This document shows positions 1-11,454 of a stretch of 64,000 nucleotides of DNA, piece after piece. Numbering within the stretch: position 1 is the first letter of the stretch; the number at the start of each line of letters is the position of its first letter. The notes under the pieces were generated by a model. That model made no database searches and had not been told where the DNA came from. It saw only the letters and a program-made list of their open reading frames with translations. The position numbers and the translations under genes were made by a program. The DNA lies in NCBI GenBank assembly GCA_963576785.1, contig OY756141.1:310001-374000 (forward strand), written 5' to 3'. The stretch is from Chlorophyllum brunneum. Its lineage: Eukaryota > Basidiomycota > Agaricomycetes > Agaricales > Agaricaceae.

Positions 1-1
1 T

Positions 2-2132
2 CTCTTCCCGAGAGAGCCTACACCTGACGGCAATAGGGACATCTTTGGGAACACAACACATGTTCCAGCTCCCTCTATCTTCATGGCCTCTCCGGCTCTG
101 CCCCCTCCTGGTATCTTGTTCCCTAGGACACCATCCATGTCCAGGCCTGTGATCCCTACCGATCAGGCCTACAGCAACACCATTCCCCCGTCAGTACTCA
201 GCAGAAAGCCAACAACCCTCTCATGGTCCTCGGTCCCTCTCAACAGTGACATGGAAAAGACCATCCACTGATCATCCAAACAAGTAAGGCCGGAAGGCGA
301 TCACTACCACTTGGGCAAAAATGACGATAAAGACTGGGCCAACCAAGTTGAAAAGGAGTTGGAGTCCAAGGTCGAAGTGATAAAGGAAGACACTACAGAA
401 CACAAAAGTGGTCCGGAGGAGTTCTATGACGATGCTGTGAGAGAAGTTGAAAGGCTTTCCAAGTGGGTGGAGGCCTGCAGCACATACAACATGAGTGGTG
501 ATGATGGGCTTGCGTTTGGGCGGGATTTCATGGAATTAATGGGAACCTTGATGAAGGCGGAATGGCTCAAGGTTGCCGTCAATGAACAGAAGAATGACCT
601 CCATGGTTGGATGGAGGTCAACTTTGGCAAAATCACTGTCTGTGCTAAAGAAACGCCTCAACAGGACCTCTCCCCCCTGTGACGCGCAGCCTCCAGAGGC
701 CCCACACAAAAACCTGACGATGTCCACATGGAGGTTGTTGAGCACATTGTCACTTTGGGTATCACCGATGGCAATGAAGTCACTCATTTGGGTATCTCTG
801 ATGATGACATGCAAATGATCACCAAGGCAGAGTTCAAAACCATCACAGGGAAAAAGAAGAGTAAAGGCCAGAAGACCGCTCTTGCCACCAATAAACCTGC
901 CATCACCAAAAAACCAGCTACCATGGATCAGAAGGCCAAGCCTGCACAGGCCACTGCCCCTGCTAAGGCCACCACAACTCTGCCTTCCCCCTCAAAGAAA
1001 GGCACCAAACCCTCCTATGCAGCAGCTGCAGCTAAAAGTGACAAATGCCCTGCCCCCTCCTCCACTGGGTGTGACCCTCTTAAACTCCTGAAGTTTGCAA
1101 GCAAATTCCCAGAATTGATACATGAGAAGATAGTAGCAATGTATGATGCTGCTTTCTCCACTCCCTCCACTGCAAACAAGAAGCCGACTAAGAAAGCTGG
1201 TGTAGTTTGCTCCACGCTGAATGGTCCCTTGTGCAAGCAGGTCATCATTCCCCTTCTCACTGGACCCAATGTTTCCAATTTTGGGGCCATCATCAATTCT
1301 CTCAATGCTTGCCTCATAGCCGAGAAGTCAAAGACCAGGGTCATTGCTGCCTTGCAGGGTAAGCTGGGTCTCATGGTCCACACCTTGGAGGTGTTGACCC
1401 CTATGGAGCTAGATGTTATCAAGGCATGGCTCAAAGAGAAATTTGGAGGAATCACTATGGGCAAAGCATCCCTCCCCAAGTCCAAATCATTTGTGAAAGT
1501 CACAGACATCAGTTACATCATGCCCTGAGGACAGGTCCTCACTGAAGCTGATGTAGTCTCCAGTGTCTGGAATTCCATCCACTCAGACGCCATCCAATTC
1601 GCAATGCAACTCCAAGTACTCCGACACCTGTACAGTGTGGTTTGAAATCTGGGACTCCAAGGCGGGGTCCAATATTGTGAAAATTGAGGACAAATTCCTC
1701 AACATTTATGGAGGACTCTTCTGCATCAGGAGGGCCAATGCTAACCCAGGAGTACCATTCTGTGCCAAATGCTGCAGATGGGGCCACCCCCTTATCTGTT
1801 GCTGTGCTAGACTGTTTACCTGCACTCACTACAAGGGCCCCCACTCCACCACCAACCACCATGCCTTTGCCTTCTGTTGCAAGGGTAATGACAAAGCAGA
1901 CCCACCCATCACGGCTACCCCCACTGGAGAACCATGCCCCCACAAGGCTATGTGCTCCAACTGCGGCAAGAACCACCTTGCCACTGACTGTAAATATCAA
2001 TTTTGGAAGAAGCGATTCGACCACAACTGGCATGCCAACAAAGCGCTCGAACTAAGAGCCAACAAAGGAGTCCCACTGCCCCCCTCCTCATCATCCCCAG
2101 CTAGTCAAAGCCAGACTAACCCCCCTCAATGA
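2..2132 (+). pseudogene. LINE copy A ORF1 (gag-like, zinc knuckles), decayed and 5' partial
   Basis: This is the nucleic-acid-binding ORF1 protein of the LINE, expected to coat its RNA. One frame is readable from about 83 to 1528, with nonsense codons near 272, 680 and 1526. A frame change near 1600 leads to a C-terminal segment ending at 2132. Visible parts are a Pro/Ser-rich N-terminus, an acidic stretch, a Lys/Pro/Ala-rich linker ending in SYAAAAAK, a conserved middle domain (DPLKLLKFASKFPEL onward), a TVWFEIWDS motif, and clustered Cys/His motifs starting at CAKCCRWGH and CSNCGKNH. The third Cys cluster is partly lost. The stop codon overlaps the ORF2 start as ATGA at 2129-2132. The intact relative is the ORF1 of copy D (46276-48456). 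Confidence 0.9.
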
Positions 2133-5100
2133 ATAACACACCCAATGATCAAGACAGGCCTCCTCGCTCATTTCTGAGTGAGTTGAAGGTCTGCTCTCAC
2201 AACATTGGAAGATCATATGGAGTGATGGAGACAATCCTCATGCGTAGAGGTGATGTCAACCTCCTCCTCATACAAGAACCCCCATGGAGATACCTCTGTG
2301 ATATCCCTTCTGCCATCTCCAATGACAGTTCCCCCCTCATGGGAGGCCTGGTCCACCTGGACTGGATGCTCCTCTCATATCCAATTATCACCAAAGAAGT
2401 CCTCCAAGTTGGATGCCGGTGTCACCCTCAATGGACGGTGAACATTGAACACCATACCACTCCCCAAGTCCTTGCCTTTGCTCACAAGAGACTCAAGTGC
2501 CTCTGACCCTCTGTCAGAAGAGACATTATTGAACATCAGGATCTCCTATGCATCTCCCTTTGTGCAGAAGGAGAAGAACTGCTGTTGCTAAATGTATACA
2601 ATGACAGCCGTAACATCACGCTCTACTTCCTCAAGGAGCGCCTCTTCGACCTCCTGCCCTTTCTCTTATTGGGTGGGGATATCAATATTCAATCTGAGTT
2701 ATGGGATCCATCAACGGACCAACATCCGGTGAGTGCAGACCATCTCCTCATAATCACCGAAGTCCTCAATTTAGTGAAATCGACTCCATATGCAGCCAAA
2801 CCAACATGCTATGCCTCAGACCCCAACCTACCAGACATGGTCATTAACCTGTTATTTGTATCAGGAATGTTACTGTACATCCCCACCCATGCTATCCAGG
2901 AAGGTGATCAATACAATTCAGATTACACCCCCCTTCTGATCAGAATTCCTATTCTGCAGATGGACATTGTTATCGAGAGATTAACAATGCCTAAAGGATT
3001 GGAGGAGGAAACCAAATTCCTGACAGATATCACAGCAGGAATTAACAACATGAACTGGCTGATGAATGACGCAGATGAGCTGGAAAGAGCTGTTGCCCAA
3101 TTGGGAGGTTTATTTGACAGGTCCTGGAATTGCAACACAAATAAAACCAAGATTACCACTAGGTCCAAAACCTGGTAGAACAAAGAATGCTCTAATGCAC
3201 TCGCAACACATCATGCAGACCATAAAAACAAGCGCAAATAGAACACCTTTTGCAAAACCACAAGGAAAACAAAAAGGGCATATTTTGACAAGAAGATCCA
3301 AGAAATCTTGGTCGACAACTGATGCCCATGGGATCTAATGCCATAGGTCAAAGCACGCACTCTCCTGGCTACCAAAGCCATTCACCACAATGGTCAGCCT
3401 TGCCTCACCATAGACAACCTATGGACAGCCCTTGACCAATATCACAACTTGGCTCAGGACAGACCTGTCAACGCAGCTGTCCTAGAAGAACTACCACTGC
3501 CAATCGGCATGGAGAATAGGACTTGGGTCAATTTCTCTCTATTGGAAATGAGAGAATCACTTGAGGATACCTCAAATTCTTCTGTCCCTGGCCCCGACCA
3601 CATCTCCTGGTCCCATCTCAAACAGATCGCCACCATCGACACTTGCGCTGATCTCTTCCTCAGAATCAGTTGCACATGCCTATTCCTTGGACACTGGCCC
3701 TTGCACTTCAAAAAGTCAATGTCGGTAATTATCCCCAAACCCAACAAACCTGACTACTCCACTCTGAAGGCGTTCAGGCCGATTGTCTTACTCAATATGT
3801 TTGGCAAGCTAATAGAAAAGATGCTAGCCAAACGACTCCAATTCGAGGCAGTAAAATTCAAGGTTCTCCACCCTCATCAACTGGGAGCCATCCGACAACA
3901 ATCCACTGAGAACGTAGGACTTTTTCTAACCCACATCATCCGGGGAGCATGAATGAAGAAAAAGAAAACATTGGTGCTTGCATTCAATGTCGCCCAATTC
4001 TTCCCCTCCCTCAACCACGACCTCCTTACTGACATAGTCAATCAGCAGGGATTTCCTCCTCAAATCGTGGGGTTCTTCAACAATTATCTCAAAGAACGCC
4101 ACACTACCTACTGGTAGAACAACAAAAACTCCCTGGAATATGATGCGGCAGTTGGAGTAGGCCAAGGCTCAGCCCTTAGCCCCATTCTTTCTGCTCTTTA
4201 CCTTGCCCCCCTCCTTCGAGTCTTCAATGTCCATATGGAGGAACACTGCAACAAATAGGACTTTGACATCCTATCTTTTGTGGATGATGGCACCCTTGTT
4301 GCGCAATCCCTGTCCTTCGAACAAAACGTCGAAATACTCCAACACATGTACTGCAAAATGGAGCGGCTCATGAACGAATTTGGCCTAGTGATCAAACATA
4401 GCAAGTCTGAAGTCTTCCACTTTATGCATGCAAGGCAGGACTCCAATCCCTCCATTGATTTGGGATTCCCACCATTCACTGGCCATACCCCCCTTAAGCC
4501 AAAAGCCCACTGGTGATACCTCAGCTTCTACTTCGACTGGACATTAACCTTCAAGGAGCATGTCTGCTACTATTTCACCAAGGCAATATCTTTGATCAAG
4601 GTGATGAAAATGCTAGGAAACTCCGTACATGGTCTGTCCCCTAGCAACAAAAGACTACTGTACTGATTGTGTGTCGTAATGGTGGCAACATATGGATACC
4701 AACTATGGTTTCATGATAGGTCACATACAAAGGGGACCTGTGAAATTCTCAACAAAATGCAGTGACACGCGGCCCTCTGGATTACTGGGGTCTTCCGCAT
4801 ATCTCCCACCAGCAGTATTGAGTCCCTTGCAGGACTCATGCCCATCAAACTCCACCTCCAAAAGCTAGCCAAATAACAAATGTCGAGGCTCCACATGTTG
4901 GACAATGAACACTCAGAAGAAGAAGACACTTGGAGCTGTGATGGATTTTTCATGCCCCACCCCCGAGACTCGGTATATAGAACATTTCAACTCTGTTTCA
5001 AAATATGTCTGGCCTGGACGTAGGTTACTTGACCGTTTCCCTGCTAATGTATCTTTTATAGGATTCAACCGGGACAACCCCCACTTCTTGAAGACACTTT

Positions 5101-6107
5101 GGGACAATGTAACGACAAATGCAACGATGGACTTCAAGTCCATCATTATTGGCATGGACGGCTTGGTCCACCCCAACCCCAATCTGCTTGCTAGCCAGTT
5201 CACGGTGGCAGCCACTATTTGACACTTAGGTGGAGGGAGCTCTATCATGAAGAGGCTTGGAGGAACGACATCGACCGATACTGAACTGGTCACGCAGTAC
5301 CTAGGAATTACCAAAGTGCTCACCACCGATGACTACGACCAGGTTGAACACATTCATGTGTTCACCAACTCCCTCACAGCCTCCCAGCTCCTACTTGACT
5401 GCTCACTGCACTCCTGCCAGCGGCAGTCCATTCTTACCTCAAAAGCACTCCTGGCTTGGTTCAACAGGTCTGACCAGCACTGCCTCTTGTTCTACCACAC
5501 TCTGTCAAAATGCAAGTATGGTATCCAAAAAGCCACGCACGACTGGATCCAAATGGTCACTTGGCCCAATCGGGGTCAAAATCACTGCATCCCTAACTCC
5601 ATTGCCTACCTATGCAAGAAGTCCACTGAATGCACCATTCACACATGGTAGGCCATGTTCAGGTTCAAGAAATATAGCAGTAGTTCCTTCCTCTACCTCC
5701 TGGTACAAGTGAATGGGGCCTCCACTTTACCATCACACATCAAGTCCGGTCCCTGGATACGAGAATGTGGATACCAGCCACAGCTCTTCACAAGAGCGTG
5801 TCGCGCCATTCTATGCCACACCCTGATTGGTGAATACTGACTTTGGTTCTTCCCCAACAAGGATTTATCTTGCTACCACTGGGACAATCAAATGGTCCAG
5901 ACTAGGTCACACATCCTCTATCATTGTAACACCTTCGATCATCACTTTGGCATAGACACCATCAAGACATTTGTCAATTTCTTGCATCGCAACCCCACCA
6001 TGTTCAGCTTCCCTCCGGATCCTGATCGCCCTCATATCTGTGCCGGTTCAATACCCCCGTTGCATCATTGTCAAGTCCATCAGAGGTTCGGGTCCATGTC
6101 CACATGA
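2129..6107 (+). pseudogene. LINE copy A ORF2: endonuclease, reverse transcriptase, RNase H
   Basis: This is the replication polyprotein of the LINE. In order it shows an APE-type endonuclease region (SELKVCSHNIGRS, LLIQEPPW, LLGGDINI), an RT with PGPDHISWSHL, IIPKPNKPDYS, GQGSALSPILS and the catalytic FVDD at 4277-4288, an RNase H domain starting IIIGMDG, and a C-terminal Cys/His motif that has lost one Cys (CYHW instead of CHHC). At least a dozen nonsense codons interrupt it, many TGG-to-TAG/TGA or CGA-to-TGA when compared with copies B and D. A deletion near 4905 removes about 35 codons between RT and RNase H and shifts the frame. The RNase H third acidic position reads Asn (VFTNS). Confidence 0.92.
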
Positions 6108-6568
6108 ATCCTTTCTTCTTTTCATTTTTCTTATGCTTTCCCGGTTATGGATTTCAATCTCATTTCTCTATTTCTCCTTTCCTCACTTGTCTACTATTCT
6201 ATATAATTTTCATTCAACATCCATCATTTCTGTGGTGTCTGGGCAAACCGCCCTTCCACATGCTAGTACTATTCATTGTTCTCCCTTGTGTTTGCAAGTT
6301 GATAGTTTCTCTCTATCAATTTCTCTCTTTCACTCACTCTCTCTCCGAATCCCCCTTTTATTCTTTTACCTGCCACTCAACTTAGGTACCAAACATCTCT
6401 CTAGTGTATGCGCTAGATGGTGTCAAGTCTCATGGGATTAGTTTACAAATAGCTTACTTTCCTTGCTCCAAAACTTTTGTACATTCTACCTCTGTATGTA
6501 TGTATGCATGGACTGTGATCAAGTACTGCTATATAAATTGTTGAATAAAAATAAAAATAAAAAAAAGA
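6108..6568 (+). other. LINE copy A 3' UTR and A-rich tail
   Basis: Non-coding tail with long CT-rich runs (TTTCTCTCTTTCACTC-like), then a conserved block ending near TACTGCTATATAAATTG just before the A-rich tail. The same block sits before the poly(A) of copy C and, reversed, after the poly(T) of copies B, D and F. It is the likely 3' end recognised by the reverse transcriptase. ORF-like frames here follow the CT-rich bias and are not taken as genes. Confidence 0.8.
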
Positions 6569-6569
6569 C

Positions 6570-7302
6570 GAAATGCTACTAAAGATAGACATGAAACTGA
6601 TAAGGGTGAAACAACTAAATATAGAGCAAAGTGAAACTGATGAAGATGAAATGGATGAGTGCTTACTCATCCTCAGAAATCTCAGATAATGATGATAGAG
6701 ATTCATTGGAACAGCTGCAGTCACAAGACATGTAGAATGAAGTGGTAGAGGGCAATAATGATGACAGCAGCAATGGAAGAACTGCATCCATGGGATGATT
6801 GGAGTCAGATAATAGGGATGACGTGGATGCAATTGGTTCTTTAGAGAGATAAGACTTGGGTAACTCGACAAAGGCTCAAGTAGATTGCAATAGCAGATGG
6901 GGAGAGTTGTTGCTGTCACTACTGGGTACAGCAGGTTCATCATCTGGTGATAAGTCCCTAGGTTGCATCTCTATGCAATAGATTCCATTGGCGACTTGTT
7001 GGTGAATGAGCGCTTCAAGCACTGGACTACGAGTGTATATGTAGGGGTGGATGTACTGCATAGTTTCTTCGGTAGTCAGTCATGCTTTCCAACCATTATT
7101 CCAGGCACCATAGAGGTTGTTCTCGATGGTGCATAAGTAGAGTCCATTGGTGTCACATATATGTAGGTATGGTATGTATTTCCAGGCTAGTCAAAGTAGA
7201 GAGTCGATAACAGTGTTATTGGATTGTGGTGGTGGGATGAGTGGTATTGCTTCTGGGAATTTGTCATAACCTCTGATGTAGGTTCGAGGTTCAGACATAA
7301 TA
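6570..7302 (-). repeat. LTR fragment carrying an ORF (copy 2, truncated by LINE A)
   Basis: Reverse-strand copy of the 5' two thirds of the solo LTR at 13629-14764. Its 5' terminus is at 7302 (TATTATG on the minus strand, against TGTTATG in the solo LTR). Similarity is continuous down to 6570, where the tail of LINE A cuts it off. Whether it was a solo LTR or part of a full element cannot be told, because the rest lies left of the window. Confidence 0.85.
6663..7298 (-). pseudogene. LTR-encoded ORF, copy 2 (unknown function)
   Basis: A 636-nt reading frame starting with ATG 4 nt inside the LTR and ending in TAA. It has exactly the same length as the copy at 13633-14268 and no indel relative to it. 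Three TGA codons interrupt it; at two of these sites the other copy has CGA and at the third CAA, as expected for decay of CGA. The protein starts MSEPRTYIRGYDKF, has a Trp/Tyr-rich middle (LYGAWNNGW, YIHPY, GIYCIEMQP) and ends in a Ser-rich acidic tail (SEISEDE). No signal peptide or membrane segment is evident. I do not recognise the family. See the finding on LTR-encoded ORFs. Confidence 0.7.
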
Positions 7303-7410
7303 CAGTGAGTGGGCATGTTGTGTATATACCCTTTTCTTGACAACTCTCCACTTCACTTTTGTTACATAATGTGTCATGTGACACTTGTGTATTTCTGTTC
7401 TGTCCACCTC

Positions 7411-7566
7411 AGTCTTGTTTTGCAATACTGAGGTGAGTATACCTAACACTCCTTTGCTCAAATCTTACTTATATACCTACCTAGTGTATTACTTCAACTC
7501 TAGGTATATTTACTACTCAATAATAAGTCTTGTTTTGCAATACTGAGTGTATTACTTCAACTCTAG
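7411..7566. repeat. Local interleaved direct repeats
   Basis: Two short perfect repeats are interleaved: AGTCTTGTTTTGCAATACTG at 7411 and again at 7526, and GTGTATTACTTCAACTCTAG at 7484-7503 and 7547-7566. The pattern looks like a small segmental duplication just upstream of the NLR-like fragment, and it may mark the edge of the preserved host piece. Confidence 0.75.
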
Positions 7567-8640
7567 ATCCCTACCACTCGTTACAACACAAAGTGCCATC
7601 ATCAAGCTCATTGTCACATCCATTCATGAGCAAACAACACCTTTCCTGTGGGCATTCTTCAGCAGACCAGAGCCCCACATTTCCTCAGCCTTTGAATCAG
7701 AGTTGACTGCAAAGGTGTTGTGGCAACTGACCCTCCCAGTATCTTGTAATGCCAACAGCGACATTGAAGCATACCTTTGTGATGGGTTCAGGATCATTCG
7801 TGCCAAGTACGGTCTTCCTTGTACGATAGCGTGGCCATCCGATGAGGATTTTTGCAGCCTTGTTGACCAGTCATCGGGCTTGTTTGTCTATGCAGTCACT
7901 ATTGTCTGGTACATTAGTCAGGGCACTGGTGGTGTCAGGCTTGAGGAACAGCTACGCTCGGTGTTGGGTTAAGTCGGAAGCCTGGTGGATCAGTTTGTAG
8001 TCCACTCTCAAAGTTGAAACAGTTCTATATGTTGATTATGAAGCAGATACTGGAGGCAGTTCTTCTGGATACTCTGTCACTTCTCTTCCTGAACGTTATC
8101 CACTCACCTGGAATTCTGTACCAATGTTCTGTGCTTGGGCTCTCATTAACAGCCTTCCATGCGGCCACCAGTAGCCTTCACTCCATCCTCAATATACGTA
8201 AATCTCAAGGGGGAATGCCTACCAAATTCTCATTCTATCATGCATCATTCACCGACTTCCTATTCAACCCAACCAGATCAGGCCAAAGGTTTTGTGCCAA
8301 TATGCTAGATATTCATCAACAGTACCTCGCGGCAGCTGTGAATACCTTATACTGCTCCTCGGTTAGTGATGGTGAGCGAACATCCACGGCTTTGGATCAT
8401 TGCTTACTCTTGTTTGTTTATCCAGTCAAGATGCTTGCCTGGCCTGATCCTCAAGCTCTTGAGGAAAGTGTCTACAGCACTGCATTGTGATCCTTGTTCA
8501 CCCTTGCAGCATGGGATGATGTACAACTAGGGGAGTATATTTTGCAGAAGCTTTTGCAATTCAATTGGAGCAAGTGGAAATTGAATTGTGCCATTACCTC
8601 CAGCAATGAGATTGAGAACTTGACTGTCAAGGTATGTTAT
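7547..8640 (+). pseudogene. NACHT/STAND (NLR-like) protein fragment
   Basis: Fragment of a basidiomycete-style NACHT NTPase, a family linked to non-self recognition and cell-death control. The first open stretch (to 7972) holds the segment after Walker B: a SRPEPHI motif, IEAYL and FRIIRAKYGLP, then LFVYAVTIVWYI. The second (8014-8490, different frame) holds the winged-helix-like region, with LHSILNIRKS followed by FYHASFTDFLFNPTRSG, the hallmark of this fungal group. A further readable stretch (AWDDVQLGEYILQ) runs to about 8630. The N-terminal effector part, the P-loop and any C-terminal repeats are absent, and the pieces are joined by a frame change and stops. An intron could explain the change near 7975, but the missing halves make this a relic. 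Confidence 0.7.
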
Positions 8641-9122
8641 GAAGCTACACTGTGAGATGGATAACGAATTGTAACTACTAGATACCTTGGAGATTTAAGA
8701 TTATCCGTCCAGCCCGGAATGGTCTTCTCGATATGATATGACTACTTTTCAAGCAAGGGAAGGTTTTTGGGGCTGCGAAGACCTACACTATCGGAAGAGG
8801 GAGCAACAAGGCCCTCTTAATACTGCACCAAGGTAACTTCTATTATCTCGGGCCATATCCAGAGAGTTTGTAGTTAACTCCCCATGTTGCCACGGACTTG
8901 TGTGACTTCCGATGTAAACAATATATGGCGCTTTATACATTCAGTTGGACTGAAAGATCCTACACAAGCCCCGGTTTAGCCTTCAAGGTCTTATTGATAT
9001 AGATTTGGCCAAGAACGTATAATCATTTTGGAGACAGGGAAACATGCTATGATCATTTTCACACATGCCTTGAAATCATTACTGCCTTTACATCGTCTGG
9101 AGTCATGTCATATTCTGCCAGC
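8641..9122. other. Spacer between NLR fragment and MFS gene
   Basis: No convincing coding signal on either strand. It presumably contains the 3' end of the MFS transcript on the minus strand and decayed NLR sequence near the left edge. Confidence 0.5.
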
Positions 9123-10870
9123 CTACCGTCCCAGCGCAACATACCTCACACCAACCATACCCACAATGCCCATGACCACCACACTCCCTGAAAATCATGT
9201 CAATAAATCCACAGGCGTAATTTCTGAATAATCTAGGACCAACCTGCATACAAGCCTACAGCGTCGAACCCACCTGTTCTCGCATTGATAGCCCCAGAGA
9301 TAGGGTGGCCCGCAACTGCGCCCAGAGCCATGATCATCAAGAACATCCCGACCCTCCTTCCAACATCACCCTCTCCTCCAAAATTCATGATAGGATGGGA
9401 CAAGAGGGCAATATAAGCTCCGGAACAGTACCCATATAGGACTGTTATAATGATGAGAGATGCAATAGAATTGGCAAAGGGCCAGGCGTATGTTAGGACG
9501 CCTACTGCAAGAGTCGCAGGGATTATCACATTGATTGGGCCTAAATGGTCATGATCATGTTAGAGCAGGTTAGAATGGCTGGCTACAGGAAAACACCCCT
9601 ATTATATCTGCAATGAGACCCGCAGTCCATCGACCGAAGAGCGAGCTTGCATTGGAAAATGCGACAAAGTAGAAAGCGATATCTGATGGACTCCCGAGCT
9701 GCTCTGCACTCACAGTAATATAAGTTAACACTTCACCATAAGTTAGTGGTGAATGTTGTAGTGTTGGTGGGCTGACTTACACATGTAAAGGCCGAGAAAG
9801 ATGAAAAACGATGAGATGCAGTAGAGGGTGTATGGTGGGTTCTTGAGCGCAGCAAAGTTAAATATTCCACCCTTGACTTTCATAGGTGGAAGGCACCTTT
9901 TCATCGTCTGATCAATAATAGTGCCAACTATTAACACTTGCTTGTAGATTTTCATGAAGTAACTGCACATGCACTAAGTTACAGATTCCAACGATCCCGA
10001 GTAATATGAACCCAACGATCCTCATAGTCCACAGAAACCTGAAACATATATAAGGATTGTCTTACAAGAAGAGAGAACAGAAACACCTACCCAACCTGTG
10101 GAATCAGGTTTCTAACGGCGATAGGAATAGTCGTTCCACCTACAGCAGAGCCAATAGCAATAAACCCCACTGCCTACCCTCGTCTTTTTTTGAACCAGTG
10201 GGCTGCAATGGGATAACAACATCCAAACACGCCACAAGATGCAAACTACAGCACCATGAGTCCTTTCTTTAACTGTATGCATTGAGGAGTTATGCAAAAC
10301 CTGGACATACCCCAACGGCAAATCCTTGGCAAAGTAAAAAATGCCAGAATTGTGTGCATTGTCCGACCAGAATCGTCACAACCACAAGAAGTATGCTTGA
10401 GGAGAAAAAAACATCCCTGAAATGGCCTAAATCAAAGAGACGACCAACTATGAGCGGTTCTGAGGTGGTCCTGTTGGTCCTGTGTGACCGTGGAAACAAT
10501 CTTTGGGGGATGGGAAAAAAGTGGTCCCCTTTTGCATGGCCAATGGAGGACCAACGAGGTCAGGATGTGCATCCAAATCTCCCTGCTGTTCTTTGCAATG
10601 TAAACCTCAGTCGCTGAATCAAGGCCAACACTCCTATCGATCCAGCAGCGTTGGCCCATGCTCAAGTAGTTGCAAAAATCATGAAGGGCTTCAAAGGTGG
10701 ATTTCACCTCACCTCCTTCTACCTCATCCCTTGCTTAAACCCCGGCAGAAATTGGCGATGAACCTTTAGTCACAGATGCTGTTGTACATAGTGCAGAGCT
10801 GCGTGCATGGGCAGTGGAAGCGGCTCATGCATGTGTTCATCTCGCCCTTAAATTCTTGCAATTTATCATT

Positions 10871-11454
10871 ATGATGGCTTCTTTTACAGATACTACCGCA
10901 GAATTCGCACCAATTAACCTTGTTCAAGCACTCCAAGGCCTCACACATGGGGTCAATGAATTGCGTGCAATGGCTCATAACAACCAGAATGGGTTAACTG
11001 AATTACGTGCGATGGCTCATAACAACCAGAATGGGTTAACTGAATTACATGCGATGGTCACACAGCAAGTTGTCCCCCAAATCGCAGCCACAAAACAAGC
11101 CTGTCTCACAATCCAGGCTGAGTTTGTCCTTCAATTGCCCATCTGCTCTCACTCTCTTATTACTTTCCCAGGTTGGCTCTCATCCCAATCTGCATTACCA
11201 ATGCCTTGTCCAGTAATAATGCACCATTGTCCTACCCGCCCGGCCATATTGCTGGAGGGCCTCTTCCTGCAACAAAGATAGAGGCCCTGCAGGTAAACGG
11301 TAAAACACTTGATTCTTTTATGTGGTCTACTGTGATAAAAGCTGTCCCATTAGGAGCTCAAGCTACTGCTGCTCTCCAAGCACTTGGTGTCCAGAATATT
11401 CCAGCTGCAGCAGTGGAGAGGATCAAGGTTTTCCATTCCCACCTTGGGATCTGA
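10871..11454 (+). CDS. Small intron-containing gene, 177 aa, unknown function
   Basis: Two exons give one clean frame: 10871-11121 and 11172-11454, with a 50-bp intron (11122-11171) that starts GTTTGTCC and ends TTTCCCAG. Start choice: ATG at 10871, with a second in-frame ATG at 10874. The N-terminal half contains two perfect-length 14-residue repeats (ELRAMAHNNQNGLT) and a third partial one, likely helical. The second exon contains PPGHIAGGPLPATKIEALQVNG and ends in FHSHLGI. There is no signal peptide, membrane helix or known catalytic motif. It lies antisense within the MFS gene, where that gene's second exon is missing. I do not recognise the family; it could be a host gene or a gene carried in by a mobile element. 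It is one of the few frames here without nonsense codons. Confidence 0.55.
10958..11041 (+). repeat. 42-bp tandem repeat inside the 177-aa gene
   Basis: Two units, 10958-10999 and 11000-11041, differ at three positions; a third diverged partial unit follows. The length is a multiple of three, so the repeat adds whole 14-residue units. Confidence 0.85.

Larger units (their letters stand above)
1..6568 (+). mobile_element. Tad1-like LINE, copy A (5' end outside window)
   Basis: Non-LTR retrotransposon with two ORFs (zinc-knuckle ORF1; endonuclease, RT, RNase H and terminal zinc motif in ORF2), a CT-rich 3' UTR and an A-rich tail at about 6543-6568 made of TAAAAA-like units. By comparison with copies B, C and D the window opens roughly 20 codons into ORF1. 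The tail abuts a reverse LTR fragment at 6570, so this LINE probably inserted into that LTR; the matching target duplication would lie left of the window. Both ORFs carry many transition-type nonsense codons, so the copy is dead. Confidence 0.93.

Noticed and set aside
1015..2033. Long minus-strand frames over LINE A ORF1 (164 aa each)
   Set aside because: They are antisense shadows of the conserved ORF1. Similar antisense frames appear over ORF1 of copies B-D, and none has its own motif or start context.
5971..6441. Open frames in the LINE A 3' UTR
   Set aside because: Driven by CT-rich, low-complexity sequence; the stop of ORF2 is at 6107 and the tract is non-coding in the other copies.
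6443..6943. 166-aa minus-strand frame
   Set aside because: It is a different frame from the real LTR-encoded ORF (6663-7298) and runs into the LINE A tail.
7061..7303. Minus-strand 5' flank of the LTR fragment as the polypurine region of a full element
   Set aside because: AAGAAAAGGG occurs about 25 bp away from the LTR edge, not adjacent to it, and no pol-like sequence follows.
10282..10617. 111-aa + strand frame within the MFS locus
   Set aside because: Antisense to readable MFS exons with splice signals; low-complexity composition.
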